This document shows positions 45,519-58,172 of a stretch of 64,000 nucleotides of DNA, in pieces. Below the pieces are notes generated by a model. That model was not told the origin of the DNA. It was given only the letters and a program-made list of their open reading frames with translations, and made no database searches. The position numbers and the translations under genes are program-made. This DNA is from Paracamarosporium sp. OC-R06-R3 (lineage: Eukaryota > Ascomycota > Dothideomycetes > Pleosporales > Didymosphaeriaceae). The stretch covers positions 232,842 through 296,841 of the forward strand of contig JACVRA010000051.1 in assembly GCA_019828545.1 (NCBI GenBank), written 5' to 3'. How positions within the stretch are numbered: the first letter of the stretch is position 1; each line of letters begins with the position of its first letter.

Positions 45519-46312
45519 ATCGCTATAGCATTCAATGCGACAAGCCTGCACACAAAAGATTTTGGAGGAATGGATTCAACAAAGACCAAAGTGACTGAAC
45601 CATCAAGCGTCGAAGGACCATATATCTGTTCTTAGGGGTGTCTAATCCTGTAATTTCAAAGGATCATGGGGGTGCCAATCTGGACCCCTTGAGGCGGCAC
45701 GTCGTCGCAGCAGCTGCAAGGCTGAAACTTTGTTATCGCTGTGAGTCGTCGCTTCAGCATTTCACCCCTGTATAATCACGGTCGCGGCACATGGGCAGGG
45801 ATCGGCGCTTGCTTACGGCCCGAGCCAAGCTCGCGGATGTATGAGCGCCTACTAAAAGTCCACGCGGATCATTGCAGCTATTTGCGCCTCAGACGTGAAT
45901 TTAAGCGCTACTATAAGCGGTGGTTCTCACCCGCTGAATTGCGTGATTTTATAGTTTAGAGTATTATAGTATACACAGCTACGCAGCATCCATGGTTGCG
46001 ATTTCTCGGTACCACTTCAACCACGGTGTTGGCCTTCACGATGTTTTGGTAATCCTAGTCGATGGAACTATCAAATAATATTCGACGAATAGTAATCCAA
46101 CGAATCAGCGAAAGTTGATTTCATGGTATATATCTGCATAGCTAGTTAGTCGTAGATAAGGACCCACTAAAATAAGACCTTAATTGATGACGCCGGTTGT
46201 GAAAGCTTGGGTTCTTTAGCTCCGGATCGCTTTTACCTTTTTACCCCGCATATCGGCGTCCTAAAAGCTACTAAATGCCCTTGCAAAATCACATCATACG
46301 GACGCGTTGGTC
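45519..46312. other. divergent intergenic region, GHKL/NOV gene (-) and Zn2Cys6 gene (+)
   Basis: Contains promoters for both flanking genes. A 72-codon frame at 45741-45959 (+) ends in a basic, aromatic stretch (REFKRYYKRWFSPAEL) and could be a remnant, but no family is recognised. Confidence 0.45.
46097..46121. repeat. distant inverted-repeat arm, partner of 39265-39289
   Basis: Reverse complement reads AAATCAACTTTCGCTGATTC and continues GTTGG, 22/25 identical to the left arm 6.8 kb away, with only transition differences. Confidence 0.5.
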
Positions 46313-48252
46313 ATGCCTGTGCAACAACCGACAACACGCCCTGTGCCAAGAGCACGACGACGAAGGGTCCACAAGTCGTTCACTGGCTGCGGGCAATGCA
46401 AAGCTCGCAAGGTATGCAATGCTCCCTCGTCGTCTTACATTGTACAGCCACCGCTAATTACCATATTCAGATCAAATGCGATGAGACGAAACCGTCCTGT
46501 TTGAGATGCTCAGATTGGGGCGTCGTCTGCCCCGGATTCGCTCCTATACTACGATGGTCTGAGAAACATGAAATGTATAGAACAGGGTCAGATGGAACAG
46601 TAAAGACCACAAAAGCACCATCGCAGGCGCCAGTTGCCCCCACCACTGTTTTTCGTGGTGACAGCGATTCCTCTGCACGTAACCAATCGACTCCGGACTT
46701 CAAAAGCATTTCCGATCCCGCCACAAGTCATCTTGGGGAGCCGGCGATGAATCTCGTAGAGCAGGTCGAAGCAATACAATGCACTCCTACTCCGAACACG
46801 TCGGATGAGGAAGCGCTAAGTATCGAGAATCTAGTCGATTTTGGTGGCCAGGACGACCAGTCATACACCACTACGGGCCCTGAATCTGCGTCTGCTGATT
46901 GTTTTTCACTGGCTTCTGCGCTTCCAAGCACCGGTCTAATAGAGAACGTTTACCTTACCGAGGGACTGGTCGATCTTCCCAGTGAACTGATGCAGCTCTA
47001 CTTCTCTGTGGTGTGTCCTATCTTCTCGACATTCGATTCCGACCAGAATCTCTTCAGGTCGTTCGTGAGTCAAAGATGGCAATCGTCTTTCACCTTGTAC
47101 TATACTGTCTTGAGCATGACAGCCGCAAAGCTCTCTTGGCAAACGCCTGACCTTAAGGTGTCAGCTCTAGATTATCAGTCGCTAGCACTGCAAAGCCTGT
47201 ATACAGATGTTGCCAGCGCTTCAGGGTGGACGGTAGAACATTTGTTCGCAATGCTCATGCTTGGCCTCAGCACATGTTGGCACGATCTCAACGACCTGGG
47301 AATCCCGCATCTACAGGCGATGCAGGGTGCAATCCTCAGCAACAAGATCACGTATCCGGACAACTCAATCACAGAAGATTTCTTCAAGGATACTCTAGTC
47401 TATTGGGAGATGGTGGCTTGCTTAACGTCGGATGAGGTCGTCGTTCACGATTATACCGACTCGATTAAGGCAACTTGCCAACGAGCATCGTCTACTGTAG
47501 CTCGAATCAAACCGCATCCTTGGACTGGTGTTTCTTCTGCATCCCAATCACTATTTACTCGTGTTGTGAAACAGATTCGGCAACTACGCTCCCTTGACTG
47601 CGATCGGCCCACGAGCTTTCTGGACGAAGTGAACGCGCTAGAAGAGCAAATATGGGATTTACAACTACCAAATCTCCAAGAGATAGTCAATACCGGAGAC
47701 AGAAATACACCAGCAATTCACCATCTCCTCCTTGCGGAGGCATACGCCTTTGCCAGTCTCTATCAGTTGTACTTCGTCTTCCCAAATCTGCGCCGCAGGA
47801 GAGCCAGAAGACTTGCAAACAAAGCTCACATCGAGAGATCTAGGACTTGTTCTTGGGTCGACAGCCATCTCACATCGTGGTCCTCCATTCTAAGATCGCA
47901 AGGCGGAATCGAGGAGTGGCTGAAGTTACTTGGACGCAACATCATCATCCGAATGGAACAGATACAGCCCAGCTCAGGCACTTCGTGCGTCCAGGCACTT
48001 CTTCTCTTAGTAGCGTCCGGTTCTTTATCAGTAGACCCAGATCTGGACGGGTGTGACCAGGTAAGGGACATTCTTCGTGCTCGGCAATTCATACTCGAGC
48101 GCCTTTGTTATCTCCGATGCAGTAAGCTTTCACATCAGATACATTTTGTCGAGTTAGTGGTTTCACAAATATTTCAACGTTTGGAACTTGGAGTTGAAGT
48201 GTTCTGGATGGATGTCATGCAATCTATGGGCATGACCACTATTATTGGATGA
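46313..48252 (+). CDS. Zn2Cys6 transcription factor with fungal-specific regulatory domain
   Basis: Two exons (46313-46411, 46471-48252) with a 59-bp intron inside the zinc cluster (GTATGC..ATTCAG), 626 aa. The basic N-terminus RARRRRVHKSFTGCGQCKARK joins IKCDETKPSCLRCSDWGVVC: six cysteines spaced C-x2-C-x6-C-x6-C-x2-C-x6-C, the GAL4-type binuclear cluster. The rest is helical and ends GVEVFWMDVMQSMGMTTIIG, typical of the Fungal_trans_2 domain. I chose ATG 46313 because the open frame upstream is in another frame from the cluster. It binds DNA in the nucleus. It stands at the edge of the amine-metabolism-like gene group and may regulate it (inference from position). Confidence 0.9.
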
Positions 48253-48815
48253 TCGTTAAGAAAATATAATACCGGATCATGGCTTTCGCTTTGCTATTCC
48301 AGGATAAGCAATCCTGTACCCAAGAACTTGACCTGATGCTGTAGGGAACATTCACTTGAGGGGTGATTCAGCTTCCCCCTCTTAGTCACACGCATTTTCA
48401 AGTGCGTTAGATTTTTGCTGATACCGTTGTAGCCAGGCACCAATCACTACCTATTTGTCGTCATGATGACCCACTTTTATACTCTTTTCTGTTTTCCGAT
48501 TAGCTCTCAGCTTCCTCTGGTCAAACGGTATCAGCAAAAATATACGATATGATAGTCGCCCCACAAATCCATCTCCTCGCGTGACTACGAGAGGATCCAT
48601 CTTCCTCAGGTATGACATCGCCGTCGTTTGCGTTGGAGGATTGGATGGTACACGGGCTAACCCGATCAGGAACCTTATGGCGTTGCGCATTTGATTGGAT
48701 CAACTCTACCTTATCCTTGTCTCACATATCCTCGGCGTCATGATGGTGAAAGAGCATAGGAACCTCAACCCAATTTCAGGTCGCACAACAGCATTGCGGC
48801 TCAACGTTTAACATC
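48253..48815. other. intergenic, contains an 18-bp perfect inverted repeat
   Basis: Region between the regulator and the DUF3445 gene. Apart from the inverted repeat at 48411-48541 no feature was recognised; it should contain the DUF3445 promoter. Confidence 0.5.
48411..48541. repeat. 131-bp inverted-repeat structure with 18-bp perfect arms
   Basis: ATTTTTGCTGATACCGTT at 48411-48428 is repeated exactly in reverse complement at 48524-48541, 95 bp apart. It could be a tiny non-autonomous element, a transcript hairpin or terminator-like fold, or paired protein-binding sites upstream of the DUF3445 gene. Confidence 0.85.
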
Positions 48816-50469
48816 ATGGCGAACATGTCATCTTTTTCTTCTACTGCATATGACAAAGCAAGCACCACAGCCATCACTGCTGGTGAGTTAGTGGTGGAAA
48901 ACGACTTGGTCAAGGGCTTGCTCTTCCTGGCTTTCCTCTCCGGCATCCTTCTGCCAAAAACTTTGCAACCCTTCTTCAAGGGACTATCGAGGCTAGAAAT
49001 CAACAGAAAGCACGAGGAAGCACTAAATCAAGCTACCGCAAAGGCCACTAATGCGGGAGGATTTATCAATCAGTTCCCACCTTCTCGCCGAGATGCTGTT
49101 CTTTGCACAGTGGATGAAAATGCCTCACAGACTAAGTCGGCTCTGATTGGTCCGAGCGCGTGCCCAGACGTGCTTCGCAACTCTCAGCTTTCTATCAATA
49201 AGACCGCAGAGCTGAACAAGGCTAGTTTGTATACACCTACGGGCTTTTCAACATCAGACATAAAGGCAATTGGATCGTTTCCCGATTATTCTATTCTCAG
49301 CGGTGTACCTCATCCCAGACCATGCCCCGATTTCAAGATAGAGGAGGCAAGGTTTAGACCATTTCGACCATTTAGATGGTCTTACCATCAGACAATGTGT
49401 GAGTACAATTGGTAATGGATCTGAACCAGCATGGATCGGCTGATGTTGATAGCCATCATGAAATTCGAACCCGACTTCTGGATAGAACTGGAGCAGAACT
49501 ACTTTAAGAGCATGAAGCAGCGCCGAAAACTATGGGATAAGTACGGCACCATCATCTTAAACCACAATCCCGGCTCCGAGCTTGCGTGTCGGGAGCTCAT
49601 GGAGATGGTTCTCCAATATGTATGCATCCGCTACCCATGCCAGTTCGAACTCCAGAACGAAAACACGCTCTTTGTCAACCGACTTTTGAACACTACATCT
49701 GATCTGACTGCCAAGCATCCACTGCATGTCTTGTTCGAGAACATACCCGAAGACTTCGCAATCATGCAGCGCGATGAGAGAGATGGAATGTACTATCTGA
49801 AAGCTGGCTTCATCTGTTCGTCAATCGGTTGGACATTCGCCACGCACAACAACAGACAGTTGCGCGCCATCCACACCGAAGTGAATGACTATGAAGAGAA
49901 AATGGCAAAATCCATGGATCGGTAAGCCTCTCCCTCGGACCGCTGACGCTCAATATCAGCTAATTGCGGGAAGTTTCTTCTCTAAGATGCCTACTGATCA
50001 GCCCATCCAGCGCGGCTCCTGGTTCATCGAAGACCATGAGCCTCTTTTCATCACTCCCGAAGAATACGCTGTCAACGCTGGAACCAAGCACCAAGGCGAA
50101 GCCGTTACCATCGAGCAGTGTAAATTGCGCGCCGATTGGCAGACGTTGCGCAGGCTTCCTCTATCTGGTGCAGTTGTGTTCAACTTTAAGGCTATCTTCA
50201 CACCCATGACCGACCTACGCGATGAGCCGTATATCCCGCATCTACTGTACAAGCAGATCACGGACGGCAAGCCACATCTAACGGAGCCCAAAGTGCACAA
50301 GCATATTTTCCCAACAGTATTAGGGGCGTTGACGAAGTGGAAGGAGGAGCAAGTAAAGGCAGGCGTTGTTGAAGAGAATTGGGAAGTGGAGACGCTCAAG
50401 GAGAGTCCATTCTATCCTGGATGGGAGCAGCGGTGGAGAGAGTCACTGGGGTTCGAGATGCCGGAGTGA
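48816..50469 (+). CDS. DUF3445 protein, haem-dependent oxidative N-demethylase (alpha-subunit)-like
   Basis: Three exons (48816-49398, 49453-49921, 49974-50469), 515 aa, with introns of 54 bp (GTGAGT..GTTGATAG) and 52 bp (GTAAGC..GCGGGAAG). An N-terminal hydrophobic anchor (GLLFLAFLSGILLPKTL) precedes the domain, which begins RFRPFRPFRWSYHQTM. It continues MKFEPDFWIELEQNY, GSELACRELMEMVLQYVCIRYP, HVLFENIPEDFAIMQRDE, GFICSSIGWTF, SKMPTDQPIQRGSW and DWQTLRRLPLSGAVVFNFK. These are the conserved blocks of the family whose bacterial members include dimethylamine-demethylase subunits. I infer oxidative removal of N-methyl groups, probably at a membrane. Neighbours (permease, Rieske oxygenase) support an amine pathway. 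Confidence 0.85.
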
Positions 50470-51109
50470 AGTATCTCCGTCACGGCCGATCGATAGACAC
50501 AATGAACTTAAAAATTGATGATCTTACTACAAGATTGAAGGTAGAGTTAGTCCTAGTAGTAGCTATCGATCGAGATCATCAGAACTCTATACCTTCACAT
50601 AGTCCCCACAATCGTGCATGAAGGAATCATCATTGTAAGAATTTTACGTTCGAGTATGCGCAACGCTTCTGTTCCATGATATGACACGTTGATGGAGTAT
50701 CAACGCATGCGCTGTGTGTGAGTATTTAGTAGGAAACGCTTTTGTAGCTGACGTCAAGAGTTGAGTCTCCAGGTTCTAGCCCTTGCCTCTTGTGCGGAAG
50801 GCCGAGCGCTAGCGGTTTGAAAATAAGTTATAAGAATCCTATGGCGGCTTGCTCTGTGTTACGCGGGCGAAATGTTGATCTAACAGTCTATCGATAATAT
50901 ACGTGTAAATAATAGCTCACTTAAGGGGGTTCATTTTATTGGGGTAGCTATTACGTGCACAAAATGACACTAACATTCCGGAAGCATTTACACAATATCA
51001 TACTCATACTTTCTATCTACATGCTCATTCCATGTTCACTTCTGCCATCCATCCTGCTACCATTCATTTAAAGACACGGGATCACACTTCGAACTCTGAC
51101 TCTTGATCA
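50470..51109. other. intergenic between converging genes
   Basis: 3' flanks of the DUF3445 gene (+) and the permease gene (-). AT-rich; nothing recognised. Confidence 0.5.
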
Positions 51110-52926
51110 CTAATGTGGAGGTGGACTCTGGTAGTTCCTATGGCCCCAAACCCAGTACCAGCTGGCTGAGACAGCAATGAAGAAGACAAAAACCACAGAC
51201 GCATAGTTCATTGTCCCCGCAGTGACAGGAACATATGTTGGCATGCAAAAGAGCGGTATTGTGAGAGTGGACCACAAGATAGCGACGACGTTGCAGAAGG
51301 ACCCAAGCAGACCAAGGTTGAACTTCCCCGCCGCGACCTGTTTGCGGCCTGTGAAGAAGGATATTACGATTGGTACGGCGTAGGACAGGGTGAGGCAAAT
51401 TATACCAGCGGGTGAAAAGGCGTTGAAAGCAGCAGGGGAGCCAAGGTAAATCAGCCCGATAAGGAGCTGCACAGCCATACTAAGCATCTGTGCATTGAAG
51501 GGAACATTGAGCGACGGATTAACTTGCTTCCACCAGCGAAATCCGGGGATCGCGCCGTCGCGCGAGAAGGCCCAGGTGCAGCGGGAGGCGGCTGTCGTGC
51601 AGCCTATGCCACAAAGGATAGCCAGGACGAGAAGGGGGATCGTGAGCGCGAATGCACCTAGAAATGACTTTGTAAGTACTAGACTCAATATAATAAGATA
51701 TTTTAAGGAACTTATTTACCACCATGGTTTCCAATAGCCGCCGAAAATATCGCAGGCACGGGCTGTCCGGACGAGAGATTGACGAGGTACGTGAGGTCTG
51801 GTAAGACGAACATCAGGGGAATAAGGAAGAGGAGCCCAGCGATTGTGTTGAGAATGATAGTCGCGACCATTGCCTTGGGAACTTGGGTGCTTGGGTTTTG
51901 CGCTTCTTCGCACATGCTAATAATCATACCTGTCGACGACGTAGCGTATGCAGCCTGAAGTAGCCCCACACAAAATGCCCATCCCGAAGGCTACCCTGAC
52001 TGCGGTTCGAAGTACTCCAGAGCAAAATTTGCAGAGCGACGGCCGCCTTTTGCTATGGTAGAACAAGCGATGATGGTCGTAATAACGCCCGCAAAGGTCC
52101 AAAAAATAGCGAAAGTATCGAGAATGGGAAGCCATTTGTTTGCGGAGGCAGTGCAGGCGTTGCATAGGAGAGTGATGCCGACGAAAACGAGGTAGACTTG
52201 GTAAGGTTTGGCATCCCAAATACCGACCCCCGGCTCGGCTTCGAAGATGTTGATGCAGGCAACAAAGAACAGCGTCGTTCCAAGAGTGACGGCCAACGTA
52301 ATCATTATGTTTCCAACGACTGATAAGTGGCCTTGTTAGCTATGGTCCCAGGTCGAAATTTTAGGTGCAATATTCCTTATCCCAGAGTGACATGATATAT
52401 CGAAACCTATGACTAGGTACAATACGAAATCCATCACAAGATAAATGATACACTTACCATACGACCATCCGCAGATCCATGATGCAATCTTCCGCCATCC
52501 ATGAGGAGCTAGCATAAGGGTCTGATAGTACACGCCTCCAGCTGTAGGGTACACACTCGTGATCTCAGCGAGTGATGCAGCTACACAGAGGATGATGAAA
52601 GAAACCGCAAGCCACCCCCATATCACAGTCGCAGGGCCTCCATTCACCAGGGGATAGTATAGGCTAGTCGCCAAGCCGTACGGAATAGATGCTAGGACGA
52701 AGGACATGAAGGTAACTTGCAGCGTGGAACGATTCCTGACCAGCTCTGCAGTATACCCCATCTGCTCGAGCAGATCGTCTGCGGCTATCTCTTGTACCTG
52801 TCCTCGGTCGAGCGTTATAGTTCGATCGAGACTATTCCTGACGTCCTTTTTGTCACCATATTTCACAGTGCCAGCGTTCTCAATGTTGCTTAATGGCAAC
52901 GCTGGTTCTGGGGAGGAAGCCCTCAT
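51110..52926 (-). pseudogene. choline/GABA-type amino acid permease (APC superfamily) with one in-frame stop
   Basis: Exons 52926-52458, 52319-51720 and 51657-51110 (introns 52320-52457, 138 bp; 51658-51719, 62 bp) would encode 538 residues with about twelve membrane helices. A hydrophilic N-terminus with DDLLEQMGYTAEL precedes FMSFVLASIPYGL, EITSVYPTAGGVYYQT, and MCEEAQNPSTQVPKAMVAT, as in fungal choline (HNM1) and GABA permeases. The frame is continuous except for TAG at 51993-51991, between PQSG and PSGWAF, where relatives have Trp. No alternative splice site removes it in frame. Either a single recent nonsense mutation (CpA to TpA on the + strand) or a sequencing error. It is divergent from the Rieske oxygenase gene, suggesting uptake of that enzyme's substrate. 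Confidence 0.8.
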
Positions 52927-53608
52927 TCTGAATTGAAAATGATGCGGTTTTCGATAATGAGGATAGACTTGAGATTTTGGTCGTTCTATAACAAAGACGA
53001 AGGTGATCGCGGATCTTAATGGTTTGGCAGTTCTAACTGAAGCAATACCAGAAGCTGATTAAAGCCATCCAAAACTTTGAACGCGGGTAGCTGGGCAACG
53101 CCTCCAGCAGCCCTAACCCCTAGGAGTCTACCATCCTACGCTAGGTAGATAGCGAACGCTGCACTCCAGATTTCCAGGTCATAGACGATGATAGCGAGCC
53201 GCGATGCCTTTGATCTATTCCGTATGAAGATTGTTAGCGCGACGCTAGATTTGTCATCTTCGAGCAACCAATCGGGTCGCAGTCGCTATGAACTTACCCT
53301 TTAGGAAAAGCACCCCGCAGTCGGCCTGCATGGAGGATGCCCACCACCACGTGCACATGCTGCATGCACAGCATGACCTCTATACTCCAATTTTGGGCTA
53401 GACCCGTCTCGTGAACGCCACTGCGATTGCACACAATCGGCATCCGCGGGGTGCAGGAAGATGTATTGCCGAGCAGGCCTATCGAAGCAGAGGTATAATA
53501 ATGCTCAAGATAATAGTCGTATTCCAATGAACAATTCAAACTTCAGCAAGTCATCTTAGCATCAATCCTTATTTTGAAACAGCGAATTTCCGCAACACCT
53601 ACAACAAC
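52927..53608. promoter_or_regulatory. divergent promoter region, permease (-) and Rieske oxygenase (+)
   Basis: 682 bp between start codons. No coding frame is supported. As both genes are likely to serve the same pathway, shared binding sites for a Zn2Cys6 regulator would be expected here, but I could not single out a convincing paired CGG motif. Confidence 0.45.
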
Positions 53609-54975
53609 ATGGCCGCAGTGGACTTCCAGGTTCTTCGTGGCGAGCATCCCCACGAATTCGAAGTAAACCGCAATGGCCACACGGACAGCGCCAGGGCTGA
53701 CAGCCCTCTCAAAGACCTAGGTAATGGCGTTCTCGAAGGCAACATGCCTGCCTCTTGGTATACTTCACCACAATTTTACGAATTCGAACGACGAGCCATC
53801 TTCTCTAAGCATTGGCTGCTTACGACACACCGCGCTCGTCTGCCAGAATCGGGCAGCTATGTACGCTTTGAGCTCGCCGGCTTTGATTACTTCCTGATCA
53901 AGGGCCGAGACGGCGAGATCCGCGCATTTCACAACATCTGTCGACACAGGGCTTACCCACTATTTACTAAAGGCGAACAGACCGAGGGAAAGAAGTCTAT
54001 TATAAGCTGCGGTTATCATGGTGAGCACAGCCAGGGTATGGTATATGTTACAGATCATCTGATATATTTCTAGGCTGGTCATTCGGCCTCGATGGAAGAT
54101 TGGCCAAAGCACCAAAGTTTGAGGAAGTCGAAGGCTTCAACAAGGATGAATATGGCCTCTTCAAGATCCACACCCACATTGACAATCAGGGTTTTGTGTG
54201 GATCAATCTCGACGCTTCAGCGAAACCTATTCCATGGGATCAAATGAACAAGGGCACCGATGAGCAAGAACGATGCAACGACTTTGATCTTGATACATAT
54301 GTTTATGAGCGAACCTGGGTGACAAACGGCGACTACAACTGGAAGCTGGTTGGCGAAAATTACAATGAGTGTTACCACTGCAACGCCAGCCACCCCGGCA
54401 TCAAGCGCATTACCAACCTCGACCGTTATTCGGTGACACCCATGGACGGCCGCTTTGAGCACAACCCGCCCAATCGCGACGACATCAAGCCAGAGGATAT
54501 CCAATTCTTCGGTAACGGTGCATTTACCTACAATTACCCCAATACATCCGTTAACTTCTCTACACCTTATTTTTTCATAATGCGCGTCGTACCCCTAGGT
54601 CCTACGAAGGTCCGCACAGAATATCAAGTTTACCGTAATCCGGCTTCGTCCGGAGAGCACTTCGACCAGGCAGCCGAATTCTTCGAGGGCATAGAGATCG
54701 AGGATTTCCATCTAATGAATGGCGTGCAGCAAAATCTAAACGGTGGCGTCTTTGTGAATGGGCCGTTGCATGCGGCGAGGGAAAGTGGGCTCTTCGCGTT
54801 TAAGAGGCTAGTGCAGAAGAATCTAGTAGAGCACTACGACGAAGAGGTCAAGAAAGGAGAAGAGATCTGGCCGGCTCGCCGGAACCAACAATTGAACCCA
54901 AGGATTGCGGAGGAGGAGCGGTTTGTGAAGAGTGTTTGTGAGAATTGCTCGTGTGGAGCGAAGGCAATCGCGTAA
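53609..54975 (+). CDS. Rieske [2Fe-2S] non-haem-iron oxygenase, choline/glycine-betaine monooxygenase type
   Basis: Two exons (53609-54020, 54074-54975; intron 53 bp), 437 aa. Rieske cluster ligands CRH (111-113) and CGYH (134-137) are present; the intron falls just after that His. The catalytic domain has the mononuclear iron site NYNECYHCNASH (His 239 and 244) and IEDFHLMNGVQ (Asp 348). The NECYHCN variant and overall layout match choline monooxygenase and glycine-betaine demethylating enzymes rather than aromatic-ring dioxygenases. Such enzymes hydroxylate quaternary ammonium compounds using O2 and a separate reductase; no reductase gene lies in the window. All metal ligands are intact. 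The substrate cannot be read from sequence alone. Confidence 0.9.
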
Positions 54976-55049
54976 GGTGGACACCAACCTACCCATTTGA
55001 ATCCAGTCATCTAATTAAACTGCGCTCTTTTGCTATTGTCTTGTCCTGT

Positions 55050-55932
<883 letters not shown>

Positions 55933-57280
55933 ATCTATGGCTGATCCCTGGACGGAGAAAGTGTGAAACCAAGGTTTGAGGTGTACTTGCTAAACCGCAA
56001 GAAGTGACCTTCTCTTGATAAACATAACGTAGCATAGCGCGCTATCACCGAAATGGTAGAACATGGCGAGAGGTAGACCGCATAAAATTGACGTCATGGT
56101 AGTCTGTATGCTTGAAACGCGGAAGCGTGCGTTACTGCCTCTACTGTTCATATTGCAGGAAGAAGCTCTTAATACCTGTTCTAGTCGCACGTTGCCCTTC
56201 AGTATCGATACTAGCGTAGTTGGAACCACGTGTTCCGATCACGGGTAACAATCATTAAAGTCTAGACCTTTGAGTGTCTCCAAGCAGCTGCACTAACCTA
56301 TCAACTGGAACTACATCTCTTTGTCACCGCATGATGAAAGCCATAATTCTGTCGAGCAGAAAACCACTCATATAGAATGTATCTGCCCAACTGTTATCCT
56401 GGTATTTTGCCGACAGGTGTGGCTACAAGATAGTCACTGCTTACCCAGACTTGGAAAGGATAGGTTGAGAAAGAAAAGCAGGATACCTCAATCGAGATAT
56501 CTGTGAATGAGAGTCTTAATCTCCGTCGAAGAAGCCCTGGATAACATGAAAACCTACTCCCGAGGATCCAAGCGTCAAGCCATGGCTCTCATGGAACGCA
56601 AACATGGATGTTGACAAGGCCAATCCTAAGAGGATTATTACTCGTATCATGGGAGCATGCTCTAGGTTCGATGTTGATCTATAACGATTAGTTGCACTCG
56701 TAATTAACACATTGTTTAGTTTCCCAGATTTCCAGAGGTGAATAGTTGGTCCCTTTGCCTGACAAACTAGCAGCTAGCTGCCTTTATGTATCCATCTACA
56801 CCCGTTAGGTACTCCTTAGGCTGTTGGGTAACCTGGAATACTTTTTCTGTAGCTAGAAGCTGCTTGGAACAAATGGATTACGTTCATTATACGTATCTAT
56901 ATGTGTTTGTCTCTTTTCTGCCTTTGTTCGACGATGGAAACTGACGACTCGCATAACGAATACTCGTAGATATTAAATAATATTGTTTGATTACACGTAA
57001 CTTACAAAGGTTTATTCTGCGAGCGATTCAAAACTAGTAGCCACTCTAGATATGTACAAGCATAGAATCTTCGGAGGGGCCCGAGTGCAGTTCAGTTCGC
57101 ACGCATCCTCATGCAGTAAACATATAAGATTTTCTTCACGACCGGGAAATAATTTTGTAGTTGTAAACTACCTAGGGTATCCTGCCGGTCTGTCTGAGAG
57201 AGCGGGACTACTTCTGATCAAGGCAATCAGATGTCAGAGGACCTACGATAGATAGCGCTCGTGACAGTCTGGACAAAAGC
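55933..57280. other. intergenic; one possible tiny secreted ORF
   Basis: 1.3 kb without a firm gene. A 44-codon frame on the minus strand (56650-56516) encodes a signal-peptide-like start and is listed separately. The rest is AT-rich and featureless. Confidence 0.45.
56516..56650 (-). CDS. possible small secreted peptide, 44 aa
   Basis: From ATG 56650 the frame reads a strongly hydrophobic signal-peptide-like start (MIRVIILLGLALSTSMFAF) followed by a short Gly/Phe-rich tail and a stop. No cysteines, homology or promoter evidence; could be chance. Listed because effector-sized genes are easily missed. Confidence 0.22.
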   Translation of the reverse strand: MIRVIILLGLALSTSMFAFHESHGLTLGSSGVGFHVIQGFFDGD

Positions 57281-58172
57281 CTAGAGATCATTCTGAGTCA
57301 CAAGCTCCGTTTCAGGCACATTCTTCTGTTCCAAGTCCTCCACTATAGATTCAATGACCTTGACAACAACCTGCACCCCATGTTCAATGTCTTCACTTGC
57401 ATGCTCAATCGGAGTATGCATAAAGATCACTCTCCTCCTCTCATCTCTGTTGTAGGTCTCTGCTAGCGACGTAAAATATTCGTATCCGCACAGGAAGCGC
57501 GGATGATCGTAAGATAACACGATATTAGCATCCTCTTATATATTAGTGCGACAGTGTAATAAATGGGAGTACTATGGAAAGAGCACCTTCACCTGTGACT
57601 TCACTTTCTTGAATATTGTGTCGATGTCGAGGTCAGTAGACAGCTCGTCGGGCACATTGTCCCAAGTGCCCCCACCAGTTAGATCATCGTGGTCGGGGCG
57701 CTTGCCGTCGACGTCCGGCAGCTCATAGCCAAGTTTGTAGCCATTCTTCTCGAGGCGGAAGGATTCGTGGGGTTGGTCGAGCATTCCCATATGCAACACG
57801 GCAGCGACAGGAAGATTTTGAGGCGTCTTTGGGTCGCGCCAAATGCGGAAAAAGTCTTTATCGCCTTTGTAAAACTGTGGGACTGCCTTGCGAATTGCAT
57901 TCCACGAAGACGGTACCGGTTCGGGATACAAAACGAGCCGAATGTCGGGCCGACCATTACCGCGAAAGATAACACGTGGCAAGGCATCTGCTATGAGCCA
58001 TGAGGAGTTGATGGGAATGGGTGGCCATGGGGTGCCGGGGCCCCAAGGCTATTGATTCAACTTAGTATTGAAGCACCGTAGCTAATTGGTTGATGCTTAC
58101 CCCGCCGCCACTTACTACCACATATACCTCTTCAGGCGCCTTGTCCTCAGCATTCTTTGTAGACTTGCCCAT
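57281..58172 (-). CDS. pyroglutamyl-peptidase I-like cysteine peptidase (family C15)
   Basis: Three exons (58172-58101, 58048-57593, 57532-57281; introns 52 and 60 bp), 259 aa. Features in order: PWGPGTPWPPIPINSSWLIA after the first beta strand, HMGMLDQPHESFRLEKNGYK (catalytic Glu region), HPRFLCGYEYFTSLAETYN (the Cys of the catalytic triad) and VIFMHTPIE (the His). All three catalytic positions are present. It would remove N-terminal pyroglutamate from peptides in the cytosol. The donor of the second intron could be GTGAAG (used here) or 6 bases downstream. ATG 58172 is preferred; an upstream in-frame ATG exists. Confidence 0.83.

Noticed and set aside
46207..46312. Upstream start for the Zn2Cys6 factor in the long open frame
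   Set aside because: That frame reads through the intron and misses the first two zinc-cluster cysteines; the ATG 46313 exon spliced at 46411/46471 restores all six.
48060..48120. Possible intron at CAG|GTAAGG in the transcription factor
   Set aside because: The uninterrupted frame gives the expected C-terminal ending (VFWMDVMQ...IIG) of this family.
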